A DNA stretch of 64,000 nucleotides, taken from the NCBI GenBank assembly GCA_022705325.1, contig JAKJER010000034.1, positions 1 to 64,000 of the forward strand, written 5' to 3'. Of this stretch, positions 6,950 to 16,172 are shown piece by piece; within the stretch, counting starts at the first letter, position 1; each line of letters begins with the position of its first letter. The translations under genes were made by a program, and so were the position numbers. Below the pieces are notes generated by a model, which saw only the letters and a program-made list of their open reading frames with translations, made no database searches and was not told the origin of the DNA. The stretch is from Planctomycetota bacterium. Its GTDB lineage: Bacteria; Planctomycetota; Phycisphaerae; SM23-33.

Positions 6950-9109
6950 ATGAACGGTACAGTGCATCGGCAGTGGCATGCACCCGCGGCACGATTCGTG
7001 CGACAGGTGGCCGCGATGGCAACGGCCTGGGTGCTGCTGGCTGGGACCGTGCGGGCGGGGGACGAGGTCAGTTTCGCTTCGCTCCTGCGCGAGATGGCCG
7101 ACCGCAGTGCGCTGACCCGCTGGCCTGTCCCGCCCTATCGCTCGCTCCAGGCCAGCAGCTACAACCGCGCCGCCAAGACGCCCGACGAGCCGGGCGGCTG
7201 GTTCACCAACGGCGACTGCGGGTTCGTCATCCGCACCGAGACCAACTCCGGGCGCAAGGAATGCATACTCATGGAACACGACGGTCCAGGCGTCATCACG
7301 CGCGTCTGGACGCCGTACTTCTACCGCTCCATGGGCAACCGCAAGGGCACCAACGTCCGCGTCTACATCGACGGCGAAGCCGAGCCGCGCCTGACCGCGA
7401 ACCTCATCGAGCTGGTAACCGGCAAGGGCGCGGTCAAACCGCCCTTCGCCCAGTACACCGTGCGGGCGGGCGACTTGTACCTGCCTATCCCCTTCGCCAA
7501 GAGTTGCAGGATCACTCAGGAAGAAGGGGCCTTCTACTACATCATCAACTACCGCGCCTACGCGGACGGGACCAGGGTGGAGTCGTTCCGCCCGGAGATG
7601 CTCGATCGCCACAAGGCCCTGATGGAAGAGACGGGCAAAAAGCTGACCGACCCGTCGGCGTTCAGTGGGGGCAAGGGCATGTCCCTGGCCAAGTCGATCC
7701 AGCCCAAGCAGAGCGAGTCGCTCGACCTGCCGCCCGGGCCCGGCGCGGTCCGTCACCTGGAGATTCGCCTACAGGCGGACAACCTCGCCCAGGCGCTGCG
7801 ATCCACCGTTCTGGAGATGACCTTCGACGACGTGCAGGCGGTCTGGTGTCCGGTGGGCGACTTCTTCAGCAACGTCAACGGCATCGACCCGTTCCGCACG
7901 TGGCAGCGCGAGGTGAAGGCCGACGGCACGATGATCTGCCGCTGGGTCATGCCCTACCGCACGGGCGGTAGCGTCCGCCTGCAGAACCTGGCCGCGGCGC
8001 CCGTGATGGCGGAGTTGAAGGCGGCCGTCTCGGCGCAGGAGTGGACGAAGGACTCGCTGCACTTCCGCACCAACTGGTGGACGGACGTGCCGTACCCGCC
8101 GCGCCCGCCTCGCGACATGACGTTCATCGAGGTCAAGGGGCGGGGCGTCCACGTGGGCGACACGCTGGTGGTGCTTAACCCGCTGTGGTCCTGGTGGGGC
8201 GAGGGCGACGAGAAGATCTACGTCGACGGCGACTTCGACCACCGCTTCCCCTCGCACTTCGGAACGGGCTCGGAGGACTACTACGGCTGGGCGGGCGGCG
8301 AGGTCCCGACGCGCAGGGACGAGTTCTGCATGCCGTTCCTGGCCAACGTCCGCGTGGGCGGACAGAAGCGAGACTGGCCGGCCGGTAAGCAACCCTACAC
8401 ACACGGGTACAACATTTGCACCCGTACCCGAAGCCTGGACGCTACGCCGTTCGAGAAGCGATTCCGCTTGGACATGGAAGCGTTCAACATGATCGGAACC
8501 CCGGACGCCTACCTCCAGTACGCCCTGGTGACGCACTGGTACGGCGACCCGGCTGCCACACATAACCGCCCGCCGATGCCCGACTGGGCAGCCAAGAGCG
8601 TCCCGCAGACTGAAGATGTCGCCGCCGCAGCAACCGCCGCCCCGGCCGCCAAGGCCTTCGCCATCAAAGACGCCATCGAGATGGAGGGTGTGAAGGAAGT
8701 CAAGCTCTCGCCCGGCCTGCGTGCGGGCGTGCAGAAGATCGGTCTGGCCCTGCCCCCCCACCGCTGGAGCGGCGAGTCGCAGTTCTGGGCCCGCGCCACC
8801 AAGCCGGGCGAGTGGGCCGCCTTCACGCTGCTTGAGCAGTACCAGCCCAGGCAAGTCACGCTCTACCCCACTGTCTCGTACGACTACGGCCTGCTCGACA
8901 TCTACGTGAACGACAAGCTCGTGGTCGCCAAGTGGGACGGTTACGATCCCGCCTCGCGCCCAGGAAAGCCCATCGACCTGGGCGTGCAAGTACCCGACGG
9001 CAACGTGCTGAGGCTCAAGTTCGTGGTGGCTGGAAAGAACGAGAAGTCCAAGGGCTACTTCTTCGGCCTGGACGCGGTCGTGCTCGGCGAACAGGCAAAG
9101 GACAAGTGA
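6950..9109 (+). CDS. DUF2961 / GH172-family secreted glycoside hydrolase
   Basis: 719 residues. The ATG at 6950 follows CAGGAG and opens a long signal peptide ending near TVRA. The body matches the DUF2961 family, now classed as GH172: an N-terminal WFTNGDCGFVIR block, EHDGPGVITRVW, a central FGTGSEDYYGWAGG with acidic residues in the active-site region, and HGYNICTR. GH172 enzymes act on fructofuranose- or arabinofuranose-containing glycans; specificity cannot be read here. The C-terminal 170 residues look like a beta-sandwich carbohydrate-binding part. It lies between the alkaline phosphatase and a sulfatase, all on the plus strand. Confidence 0.85.
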   Translation: MNGTVHRQWHAPAARFVRQVAAMATAWVLLAGTVRAGDEVSFASLLREMADRSALTRWPVPPYRSLQASSYNRAAKTPDEPGGWFTNGDCGFVIRTETNSGRKECILMEHDGPGVITRVWTPYFYRSMGNRKGTNVRVYIDGEAEPRLTANLIELVTGKGAVKPPFAQYTVRAGDLYLPIPFAKSCRITQEEGAFYYIINYRAYADGTRVESFRPEMLDRHKALMEETGKKLTDPSAFSGGKGMSLAKSIQPKQSESLDLPPGPGAVRHLEIRLQADNLAQALRSTVLEMTFDDVQAVWCPVGDFFSNVNGIDPFRTWQREVKADGTMICRWVMPYRTGGSVRLQNLAAAPVMAELKAAVSAQEWTKDSLHFRTNWWTDVPYPPRPPRDMTFIEVKGRGVHVGDTLVVLNPLWSWWGEGDEKIYVDGDFDHRFPSHFGTGSEDYYGWAGGEVPTRRDEFCMPFLANVRVGGQKRDWPAGKQPYTHGYNICTRTRSLDATPFEKRFRLDMEAFNMIGTPDAYLQYALVTHWYGDPAATHNRPPMPDWAAKSVPQTEDVAAAATAAPAAKAFAIKDAIEMEGVKEVKLSPGLRAGVQKIGLALPPHRWSGESQFWARATKPGEWAAFTLLEQYQPRQVTLYPTVSYDYGLLDIYVNDKLVVAKWDGYDPASRPGKPIDLGVQVPDGNVLRLKFVVAGKNEKSKGYFFGLDAVVLGEQAKDK

Positions 9110-9131
9110 CGCATAGACTGCCGGAGGAGAC

Positions 9132-10958
9132 ATGAAACCCTTCATCCGATCTCTTGCCGCCATGCTTGCCCTGCTCGCCGCCGGCGCCGCTGTCTGCGCA
9201 GCCGACACGCCCGCCGGCAAGCCCAATGTCATCATCGTCCTCACCGATGACCAGGGCTACGGCGACCTTTCGCTGACCGGCAACCCGGTCCTTAAGACGC
9301 CCAATATGGACCGCCTGGCCCGTGAAGGCGTCCAGCTCACCAACTTCCACGTGGACTCCTACTGTACGCCGACGCGGTCGGCGCTGATGACCGGCCGCTA
9401 CTGCCACCGTGTGGGCGGCTGGGGCACGGTCAACGGGCGCAACATGCTGCGAGACGGCGAGCTGACGATGGCCGACGTTTTCCGTCACAACGGCTACCGG
9501 ACCGGCCACTTCGGCAAATGGCACCTGGGCACAAACTACCCGTACCGCCCGATCGACCGCGGCTTCGACCGGTGGCTGGGGCACGGCGACGGAGGCACGG
9601 GGTGTGCCACCGATTTCTGGGGCAACGACCGGGTCAACGATCGCTACATCCTCAACGGCGGGTGGGAAGACCAGCCGCGGCCGGGCTTTGAGTGCGACGT
9701 GTTCTTCGAGGCCGCGATGCGGTTCATCCGCGACAACAAGGGCCGCCCGTTCTTCACCTATCTCGCCCTCTACAACCCGCACGGCCCGTGCAGCATCCCG
9801 GAAGCGAAATGGGCGGCAGCCTATGGCGGGCGGAGAGTCCCCGGCGACTTCTTCGCCACCATCGCCCGCATCGACGAGAACCTGGGAAGGCTCAGACAGT
9901 TCCTGCGGGACGAAGGCCTGGCCGACAACACGCTGCTGATCTTCCTCACCGACAACGGCACGGCCGCGGGCGAGAAGGTATTCAACGCCGGCATGCGAGG
10001 CAAGAAGGGCTCACCCTACGATGGCGGGCACCGTGTGCCTTGCTTCCTGTGCTGGCCGGGGGGCGGGCTGGACAAGCCGCTCGTCGTGGACCGCCTGACG
10101 GCCCACCTGGACCTGTTGCCAACGCTGGTGGACCTATGCGGCCTGAAGCTGCCCCGACCGGTCCGCTTCGACGGCGCGAGCCTCAAGCCCCTGCTCGCCA
10201 ACCCCCGCGCCGAGTGGGCGGATCGGACGCTGGTATTGGGGACGCCGCACAATAACGTCGGCCCCAACGCGCCGACGCCGCAGTTCGGCCAGAACTGCGC
10301 CGTGATGACCGACCGCTGGCGCCTGGTCAACAACCAGGAGCTCTACGACATGACCGCCGATCCCGGGCAGAAGGACGACGTGGCCCGTACCCATCCTGAA
10401 GTGGTGGACCAACTCCAGGCCGCTTATCGGAAGTACTGGGAGGATGTCAGCGCCAACGACAAGGGCTGGCATGGCCGGCCGATCATAGGCTCTGTCGAGG
10501 CCCCGATAGTCGAGCTGTGCTCGGAGGACTGGCAGACGACGCAGGGCTCTTGCCCGTGGAACCAGGCGGCCGTGGCCCGCGGCGCGGCGGCGTTCGGCTG
10601 CTGGCCGGTCCGCGTCGACCGAGCCGGAACGTACCGCATCGAGCTGCGTCGCTGGCCGGAGTCGCTAAGCGCGCCGATCACCGGCCTGGCCCGTGAAAGC
10701 AAGACCGCCGACGCGTTCCTGAACGGCCAGCCTGTCACGGGCCTGCTGTACGGCGCCGGCGGGAAGGTGCTACCCGTCGCCAAGGCCCGGCTGAAGATCG
10801 GCGATCTCGTTAAGGAAGCGGAGGTCTCCGCGGCGGACACGGCGGCGGTCTTCACGTGCGACCTCCAAGCCGGTCCGGCGGACATCGAGGCGACGCTCCT
10901 CGACAAGGCCGGCAAGGCCCTTTGCAGCGCCTACTACGTCACCGTCCGCAGGGAGTGA
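9132..10958 (+). CDS. Secreted type I sulfatase
   Basis: 608 residues, signal peptide to about residue 24. The N-terminal half has the alkaline-phosphatase-like sulfatase core: metal-binding DD at 39-40 and the signature CTPTR at 78-82, whose Cys78 would be converted to formylglycine. GKWHLG follows at about 137. After about residue 440 comes a beta-rich C-terminal domain similar to those in polysaccharide-active arylsulfatases. It would remove sulfate esters from glycans outside the cytoplasm. GGAGG precedes the ATG. The gene starts 22 bp after the GH172 gene, so probably shares its transcript. A formylglycine-generating enzyme is needed but no genuine one was seen in the window. Confidence 0.92.
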   Translation: MKPFIRSLAAMLALLAAGAAVCAADTPAGKPNVIIVLTDDQGYGDLSLTGNPVLKTPNMDRLAREGVQLTNFHVDSYCTPTRSALMTGRYCHRVGGWGTVNGRNMLRDGELTMADVFRHNGYRTGHFGKWHLGTNYPYRPIDRGFDRWLGHGDGGTGCATDFWGNDRVNDRYILNGGWEDQPRPGFECDVFFEAAMRFIRDNKGRPFFTYLALYNPHGPCSIPEAKWAAAYGGRRVPGDFFATIARIDENLGRLRQFLRDEGLADNTLLIFLTDNGTAAGEKVFNAGMRGKKGSPYDGGHRVPCFLCWPGGGLDKPLVVDRLTAHLDLLPTLVDLCGLKLPRPVRFDGASLKPLLANPRAEWADRTLVLGTPHNNVGPNAPTPQFGQNCAVMTDRWRLVNNQELYDMTADPGQKDDVARTHPEVVDQLQAAYRKYWEDVSANDKGWHGRPIIGSVEAPIVELCSEDWQTTQGSCPWNQAAVARGAAAFGCWPVRVDRAGTYRIELRRWPESLSAPITGLARESKTADAFLNGQPVTGLLYGAGGKVLPVAKARLKIGDLVKEAEVSAADTAAVFTCDLQAGPADIEATLLDKAGKALCSAYYVTVRRE

Positions 10959-10990
10959 GACTCTTGTGGCCGCGATTTTGGGGGGGCACG

Positions 10991-10996
10991 TACAAT
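10991..10996 (+). promoter_or_regulatory. -10-like hexamer TACAAT close to a start codon
   Basis: TACAAT ends 15 nt before the ATG at 11012, implying a leader of only about 8 nt. The upstream TTGTGG at 10964 is 21 bp away, too far for a normal -35. Confidence 0.3.
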
Positions 10997-11011
10997 ACGT
11001 CCAGGTGGGCA

Positions 11012-11458
11012 ATGGCTCGCAGTCGAAAGAGGCTGGCGTTCTTCGTGGTGCTGGAGGGCATCGCCCTTGTCGCCCTCGTTATTTCGGAGGTTCGCCAGAT
11101 TCCCGACACGGTCGACGACCTGCTGACGAATCATTCTCAAAGCGTTGCCGGGGTTAAGTACTACGACAATCGCGAGCTTGGGTATGACGCGACAGGGGAC
11201 AGGTTTCGCGGACAGCAACTGCTGGAGGTGCTGCGAAAAGGGAAGATCCTGCGGGACTGGAATGAAGGAACAAACCTCACGGGGGCTATCCACATCCTCT
11301 ATGACGACGAAAGCTATGACACGATCTCACTTCTTTCCCAGGACCCGGTGCTGATCAAAGGCTATGCCGTCCGGGTGGACCGAGATGACCTTCTGCACGT
11401 GTTGCGCCTTCTGACTCCAGTGCCTCCGCCGCCTGCGCCGGCGGGGTCCGTATGGTAG
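11012..11458 (+). CDS. Small membrane-anchored protein of unknown function
   Basis: 148 residues. Positively charged start (MARSRKR), then one hydrophobic helix (about residues 8-23) serving as an N-terminal anchor or uncleaved signal. The soluble domain contains alternating beta strands and the stretch GAIHILYDDESYDTISLL. A Pro-rich tail (VPPPPAPAG) follows. The start at 11012 is chosen because it begins immediately before the basic-hydrophobic leader. No family is recognised. It stands alone between the sulfatase and the first HzsA-like gene. Confidence 0.6.
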   Translation: MARSRKRLAFFVVLEGIALVALVISEVRQIPDTVDDLLTNHSQSVAGVKYYDNRELGYDATGDRFRGQQLLEVLRKGKILRDWNEGTNLTGAIHILYDDESYDTISLLSQDPVLIKGYAVRVDRDDLLHVLRLLTPVPPPPAPAGSVW

Positions 11459-11569
11459 GCGCTGATTCGGGGCAATAGGGCGAGCTGCGCACGCATTCTT
11501 CCCTGTGGGACTTTCCGGCAGGAGCAGGAGGAGCCCTGTCGGCGTAGTGGCGATCCCTCGGGAGAGAAT

Positions 11570-14500
11570 ATGAGACGTCCGATTATCTTTGTTGTTGCCG
11601 CCGGCGCGATGGCCGTATGCGCAGCGGCTGGCCAGCCCCTGACACTTCGTGAGAAGATCGAGCAGGAATACATCGACCGTCCGGTGATGGTCGAGGCTAC
11701 CAAGGATCGTCCGGCGCTGATGGCGCCGGAGGTGGACGCAGCCGGGGCGGTCGACGGGGTGCGACACCAGGCCACAGGTTTCCACACGCAGAATGAGGAG
11801 AACCCCTGGTGGCAGGTGGACCTAGGCGAGCAGGTCGCCATTGGGCGGATCATCGTGGCTAACCGCAACAGCAGCGAGGGCAACGCCAAAAACCTGATTA
11901 TCCTGCTCAGCGACGACGCCCGCAACTGGCGTCAGGTCTACCAGCATGGCGGAACGACGTTCTATGGAGGCAAACCGGGGACAGAACCGCTGACGGTCAA
12001 GTTGGACGGCCCCAAGGCGCGCTATGTTCGCCTGAGCATCCCCAAGGGCTTTCTCCATCTCAACGAGGTCGAGGTGTATCCCATCGGCAGCGACCTCAAT
12101 GTCGCCCTGTCCCGCCCGGCCACGCAGTCGTCGGCCAGCCAGTGGTCGACGCAGACCGTCGACCCCAAGAAGCTCCGCCAAGCCGCCGGCTGGTCGGTTC
12201 AGTACGACCATCGCATCCTGGACGCCTTGAAGCTGGCCCGCCGCACGCTGGAGTATGTGGAGTCGTCAGCCAAGCGCCCCGGGCTGGCCCGCCGCCTGGA
12301 CGAGATGGAGAAGCACCATCAGGCGGGCAAGGTGCCCTCCGACAATGCCCGCGAGTTCTACCTCCAGCTTCGGTGGCTGAGGCGGGAGATCATCCTGTCG
12401 CACCCGGAGCTGGATTTCGCCTCGCTGCTGATCAACAAGCGCCCGCCCACCAACTACAGCCACATGTGCGACCAGTACCTGGCCCAGCATAACGAGCCGG
12501 GCCCCGGCCTGGTCCGCCTGGACGACTGGAAGAGCGGTCAACCCAAGTCCGTCGAGTTGCTCAAAGACAAGCTGCCCGAGGGCTGCACGCTCCGCCCGGA
12601 TCTGAGCTTCGACGGACGGCGGGTGGTGTTCGCGTTTAACGACTGCACCATCCAGGATCGCCGCCACCGACGCTTCTGGCTGTACGAGCTGGACCTGGCG
12701 AGCGGCCGGGCCCGCCAGATCACGGGCACGCCCGCCGACCCGCTGGCTGGGCGCGACGGGCGCCAGACCGTGCTCATCGAGGACTGGGACCCCTGCTACC
12801 TTCCGGACGGCGGGATCGTCTTCGTTTCCACCCGCAACCAGACCTACGGACGCTGCCATGGCAGCCGCTACACCCCCGCTTACATGGTCTACCGCATGAC
12901 CGGATCAGACGCGGGAACCGTCCGCCCGCTGAGCTTCGGCGAGGCCAACGAGTGGGATCCCGCCGTGCTGCACGACGGGCGGATCATCTACACCCGCTGG
13001 GACTATATCAACCGCCACGACACCGTCTACCAGAGCCTGTGGACGATTCGGCCGGACGGCACGCGGACGCAGCACTTCTTCGGTAACTCCACGCGCAACC
13101 CGTGCATGATCGCCGAGGCCCACGCCGTGCCCGGCTCGGACAAGGTTGTGGCCACGGCCATGGCCCACCACAGCTACACCACCGGCTCGATCATCCTGAT
13201 CTCCGCCGACCGCGGCGAAGACGGGACCGACTCCATCGAACGGGTCACGCCGGAGACCGCCTTCCCCGAGACCGAAGGCTACCCGGCCGGCACATATGCC
13301 AACCCCTGGCCGATCAACGAGCAGCTCTTCCTGGCGGCCTGGCAGCCCAACAGGATGGCCCACCAGGGCCAGGTCCAGGAGCGTGAGGCGTATGGCATCT
13401 ACCTGGTGGACACCCTGGGCGGGCGGGAACTGATCTATCGCGACGACGACATCTCCTGCTGGTCGCCCATCCCGTTGCGCCCGCGTGCGGTGCCGCCCGT
13501 GTTGCCCAGCCATGTCGCCCAGAACGAGATGGCCAAGGACGCCACCGGCGTGTTGTTCATCCAGAATGTTAATCTCACGCGCGTCGCGGGGCTCCAGCCC
13601 GGTAGCGTCAAGTCCATCCGGGTGAATGAGATCTTCGGCCAGCCCGCGCGGTCCAAGCGCCAGGCCAGTGCCGCTCAGAACGAGATCATCAAGGGCACGC
13701 TCGGCACGGCCCGAGTAGCCGACGACGGATCGGTCGCGGTCCGCATCCCGGCCGGCGTGCCGCTCCAACTGCAAGCCCTGGACGCCAACGGAATGGCCGT
13801 GCTGACCATGCGGTCGGTCCTGTACGTACAGCCGGGCGAGACGCTGAGCTGCGCGGGCTGCCACGAGCCTGCCGGTCACTCGCCCACGCCCGCACTGGCG
13901 CCGGGGGTGAAGGTGCAGGAACTCGCAGGGCCTCCGGGCCCGCACTACGCCGGGGCCTTCAGTTTCGCCCGGACCGTCCAGCCCGTGCTCGACCGCAACT
14001 GCATCGGCTGCCACGGCCTGGACAAACTCGCCGGCAAGGTCAACCTGCTGGGAACCCGAACGCTACAGCCGGTAATGAACGTCGGCGACGAGTGCAGCCA
14101 AGCCTACGCCTCGCTGGTCGGACGAGCCGGCTGGGTTGTCCTCGCGCAGCGAAACAGCGAAACGCCCATCAGCCAGCCGCGCGACTACTTCGCCCACGCG
14201 AGCAAGCTGGCGAAGTTCCTGATGACCGATCCGGCCCACTCCGGGCGGATCGACCGCGACGGCCTGCTGCGGATCGCCAACTGGCTTGATCTCAATGCCC
14301 AGTACCACGGCGATTACTCGCACAACCGCGCGGAGTTCCTGGCACCGATCGCCGAGGCCGAGCACGCCCTCCGCCAGCACATCGCGGCGAGCTTTCCCCA
14401 GGCGCTGCCGCCCCCGCCGGCCGGGCCGGCTGTCGCGGCGGCACCCGCGCCCAGCCTGGCAGCCGGACCCGACAAGCCCGCCGGCGCGACAGGAAAACCG

Positions 14501-15043
14501 CCCGCCAAGCCCGCTGATGATCCGGACCTCCTGACCTTGCTGGACGGACCGACGATGGCGGCCGACAAGACCAAGACCGGCGCCGACAGCGCCGTCAAGA
14601 CTCTGCTGCGAAGTCACAAGGACCTGAAGAAGGCCGAGCTTCCCCGTCCTGCCCCCGCGACCGCCGCACCGACCGTCACGCAGGCCAAGGTTCCCGAGGC
14701 GCCGGCCCTGCCACCGCCCAGGACCCTGGGCGAGAAGCTCGCCCGCCAACCCTTCGAGGCCTTGGTCAATCGTCTCGAACCTGCCCAGAGCCGCATCCTC
14801 CTGGCCCCGCTGGCCACCCAGGCCGGCGGATGGGGCCAGATCGACGGCGGCTGGAAATCCACCGACGACCCCGGCTACCGGAAGATGCTTGAGTTGGTCG
14901 GGGCCTGCATCGCCCAGCCGAAGTGGCAGGACGTCGCCGGCACCTGCGGCCACCCCCAAGGCTGCCGGTGCGGCTGCTGCTGGGTCCGCGAGTACAACGC
15001 CGAGTACCGCAAACAGGTGACGATGCAGGCGAAGGAGAAGTAG
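11570..15043 (+). CDS. HzsA-related dihaem protein with discoidin domain and Cys-rich tail
   Basis: 1157 residues, secreted (signal peptide near residues 1-21). Order of parts: F5/8 type C (discoidin-like) domain at about 35-160 (ENPWWQVDLGEQVAIGRI); a helical linker; a long WD40/TolB-like beta-propeller region (about 330-700, with WDPCYLPDGGIVFVSTRN); two c-type haem sites, CAGCH at 761-765 and CIGCH at 811-815; a Pro/Ala/Lys-rich linker; and a C-terminal cysteine cluster at 1126-1137 (CGHPQGCRCGCC). The core resembles the hydrazine synthase alpha-subunit family, whose many planctomycete paralogs have unknown roles. It is not evidence of anammox. GGGAG precedes the ATG. Confidence 0.8.
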   Translation: MRRPIIFVVAAGAMAVCAAAGQPLTLREKIEQEYIDRPVMVEATKDRPALMAPEVDAAGAVDGVRHQATGFHTQNEENPWWQVDLGEQVAIGRIIVANRNSSEGNAKNLIILLSDDARNWRQVYQHGGTTFYGGKPGTEPLTVKLDGPKARYVRLSIPKGFLHLNEVEVYPIGSDLNVALSRPATQSSASQWSTQTVDPKKLRQAAGWSVQYDHRILDALKLARRTLEYVESSAKRPGLARRLDEMEKHHQAGKVPSDNAREFYLQLRWLRREIILSHPELDFASLLINKRPPTNYSHMCDQYLAQHNEPGPGLVRLDDWKSGQPKSVELLKDKLPEGCTLRPDLSFDGRRVVFAFNDCTIQDRRHRRFWLYELDLASGRARQITGTPADPLAGRDGRQTVLIEDWDPCYLPDGGIVFVSTRNQTYGRCHGSRYTPAYMVYRMTGSDAGTVRPLSFGEANEWDPAVLHDGRIIYTRWDYINRHDTVYQSLWTIRPDGTRTQHFFGNSTRNPCMIAEAHAVPGSDKVVATAMAHHSYTTGSIILISADRGEDGTDSIERVTPETAFPETEGYPAGTYANPWPINEQLFLAAWQPNRMAHQGQVQEREAYGIYLVDTLGGRELIYRDDDISCWSPIPLRPRAVPPVLPSHVAQNEMAKDATGVLFIQNVNLTRVAGLQPGSVKSIRVNEIFGQPARSKRQASAAQNEIIKGTLGTARVADDGSVAVRIPAGVPLQLQALDANGMAVLTMRSVLYVQPGETLSCAGCHEPAGHSPTPALAPGVKVQELAGPPGPHYAGAFSFARTVQPVLDRNCIGCHGLDKLAGKVNLLGTRTLQPVMNVGDECSQAYASLVGRAGWVVLAQRNSETPISQPRDYFAHASKLAKFLMTDPAHSGRIDRDGLLRIANWLDLNAQYHGDYSHNRAEFLAPIAEAEHALRQHIAASFPQALPPPPAGPAVAAAPAPSLAAGPDKPAGATGKPPAKPADDPDLLTLLDGPTMAADKTKTGADSAVKTLLRSHKDLKKAELPRPAPATAAPTVTQAKVPEAPALPPPRTLGEKLARQPFEALVNRLEPAQSRILLAPLATQAGGWGQIDGGWKSTDDPGYRKMLELVGACIAQPKWQDVAGTCGHPQGCRCGCCWVREYNAEYRKQVTMQAKEK

Positions 15044-15112
15044 CGGGCTATTCTCCACAGGTGGGGAAAGTGCCCGCGCCTGCTCCATCGCGAGACGTGG
15101 ATACAGCAGGAC

Positions 15113-15155
15113 GGGCCTTCCCCAGACCAGCGGTCAGAGGAAGGCCCTGTCTTGT
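15113..15155. terminator. Hairpin between convergent genes
   Basis: GGGCCTTCC at 15113-15121 pairs perfectly with GGAAGGCCC at 15139-15147. A short T-containing stretch (TGTCTTGTG) follows on the plus strand. It lies between the converging HzsA-like and SGNH genes and could serve both. Confidence 0.55.
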
Positions 15156-15217
15156 GATTGGGATGAACGAGCCGCCGAAAGCGAAAACCGCCCGCGGCAG
15201 CCCGGCGCCGCATGCTG

Positions 15218-15952
15218 TTACTGCTTCTTCGGAGCCGGGGCAGCCCAGGCCTGCTTAGCCTTCTCGATCTGCTCGTCGTTCAGGCCGAACGCCTTGAGCA
15301 CGCCGGTGGCCATCATCTTGTTGCCCTCGGCGTTCATGTGCACACCGTCGGTGGTCAACAGGTGACCCTTCTTCTTATCCTCGGCCTTGTGAACGATCAT
15401 CTGCATGTCCTGGTACAGGTCGGCCATCAGGCATTTCTTCTCGCGGGCCAGCGAGCGGAGGAAGTCATTGTAACCGGCCAGTTTGCGGTTGTTGAGGTTC
15501 TGGTCGTCCTCGCCGATCATTGTCGCGGTCAGGATCACGACCTTGACGTTAGCCGCCTGGCACTGCTCGACGATCTGGGTGATGTTCTTCTTATAGTCCT
15601 CCAGGGGCACCCCGCGGGCGCCGTGCCAGACGTCATTCACGCCGCAACTCAGGGTCATCCAGTCGGGCTTCTTGTCCAGGACGTCCTTCTTCAGGCGGGC
15701 AAGCATCTGGTTGGACTTGTGCCCACTGATGCCCGCGGGGATGGCCGTCGCCTTCACCCCGTTGGCCTCCAAGCCGCTGATCACCAGGCGCACGTAGCCG
15801 CCCGGGCGGGCGCCCGCCTGCGTGATCGAGTCGCCCAGGAAGGCAATCTTCTCGCCCTCCTTGACGACAATCTCCCCCGCCTGCACGGCCGCAAGGACCA
15901 TCCCCACCACCAGGACCGCCACCATCCGTCCAATGCTGCTCGTCGTGCGCAT
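15218..15952 (-). CDS. Secreted SGNH/GDSL hydrolase (carbohydrate or lipid esterase)
   Basis: 244 residues with a signal peptide to about residue 26. All four SGNH blocks are present: GDSIT with nucleophile Ser42, GISGHKS (Gly of block II), CGVND (Asn106), and TDGVHMN with Asp202 and His205 completing the triad. Secreted planctomycete members of this family commonly deacetylate polysaccharides or release acyl groups. The tail is Ala/Pro/Lys-rich. AAAGGGA lies just upstream of the ATG. It converges on the HzsA-like gene and diverges from the PEP-CTERM gene. Confidence 0.88.
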   Translation of the reverse strand: MRTTSSIGRMVAVLVVGMVLAAVQAGEIVVKEGEKIAFLGDSITQAGARPGGYVRLVISGLEANGVKATAIPAGISGHKSNQMLARLKKDVLDKKPDWMTLSCGVNDVWHGARGVPLEDYKKNITQIVEQCQAANVKVVILTATMIGEDDQNLNNRKLAGYNDFLRSLAREKKCLMADLYQDMQMIVHKAEDKKKGHLLTTDGVHMNAEGNKMMATGVLKAFGLNDEQIEKAKQAWAAPAPKKQ

Positions 15953-16063
15953 GTCTGAATCCCTTTCTGTTTAGGTTGCCTAGCCAGCTTCCGGCATGAG
16001 CTTACCCGCCGCACAGCCGCTTGCCAAGCCCCAACCTCCCCGCCAACGCCAGCCAAATCCCTC

Positions 16064-16091
16064 TTGGCGCTTTGGCAAACAGCGGTATACT
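16064..16091 (+). promoter_or_regulatory. Sigma-70-like promoter of the PEP-CTERM gene
   Basis: TTGGCG at 16064-16069 and TATACT at 16086-16091 are separated by 16 bp. The expected start site near 16098 leaves a leader of about 75 nt before the ATG at 16173, which has its own GGAGG. Confidence 0.5.
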
Positions 16092-16172
16092 CAAAGTGCA
16101 TCTTTTGAAAAGGACTGTCTGCCCGGCTTGCCCGGGCGCTCGCTGGGCGACTTAGAAGACGGAGGACGTCGC

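Noticed and set aside
5255..7756. An 833-codon minus-strand frame
   Set aside because: It lies opposite alkaline phosphatase and GH172 genes with unmistakable active-site motifs.
11570..15043. HzsA resemblance as evidence of anammox metabolism
   Set aside because: No hydrazine synthase beta/gamma or hydrazine dehydrogenase genes are present, and HzsA-like paralogs are common in non-anammox planctomycetes.
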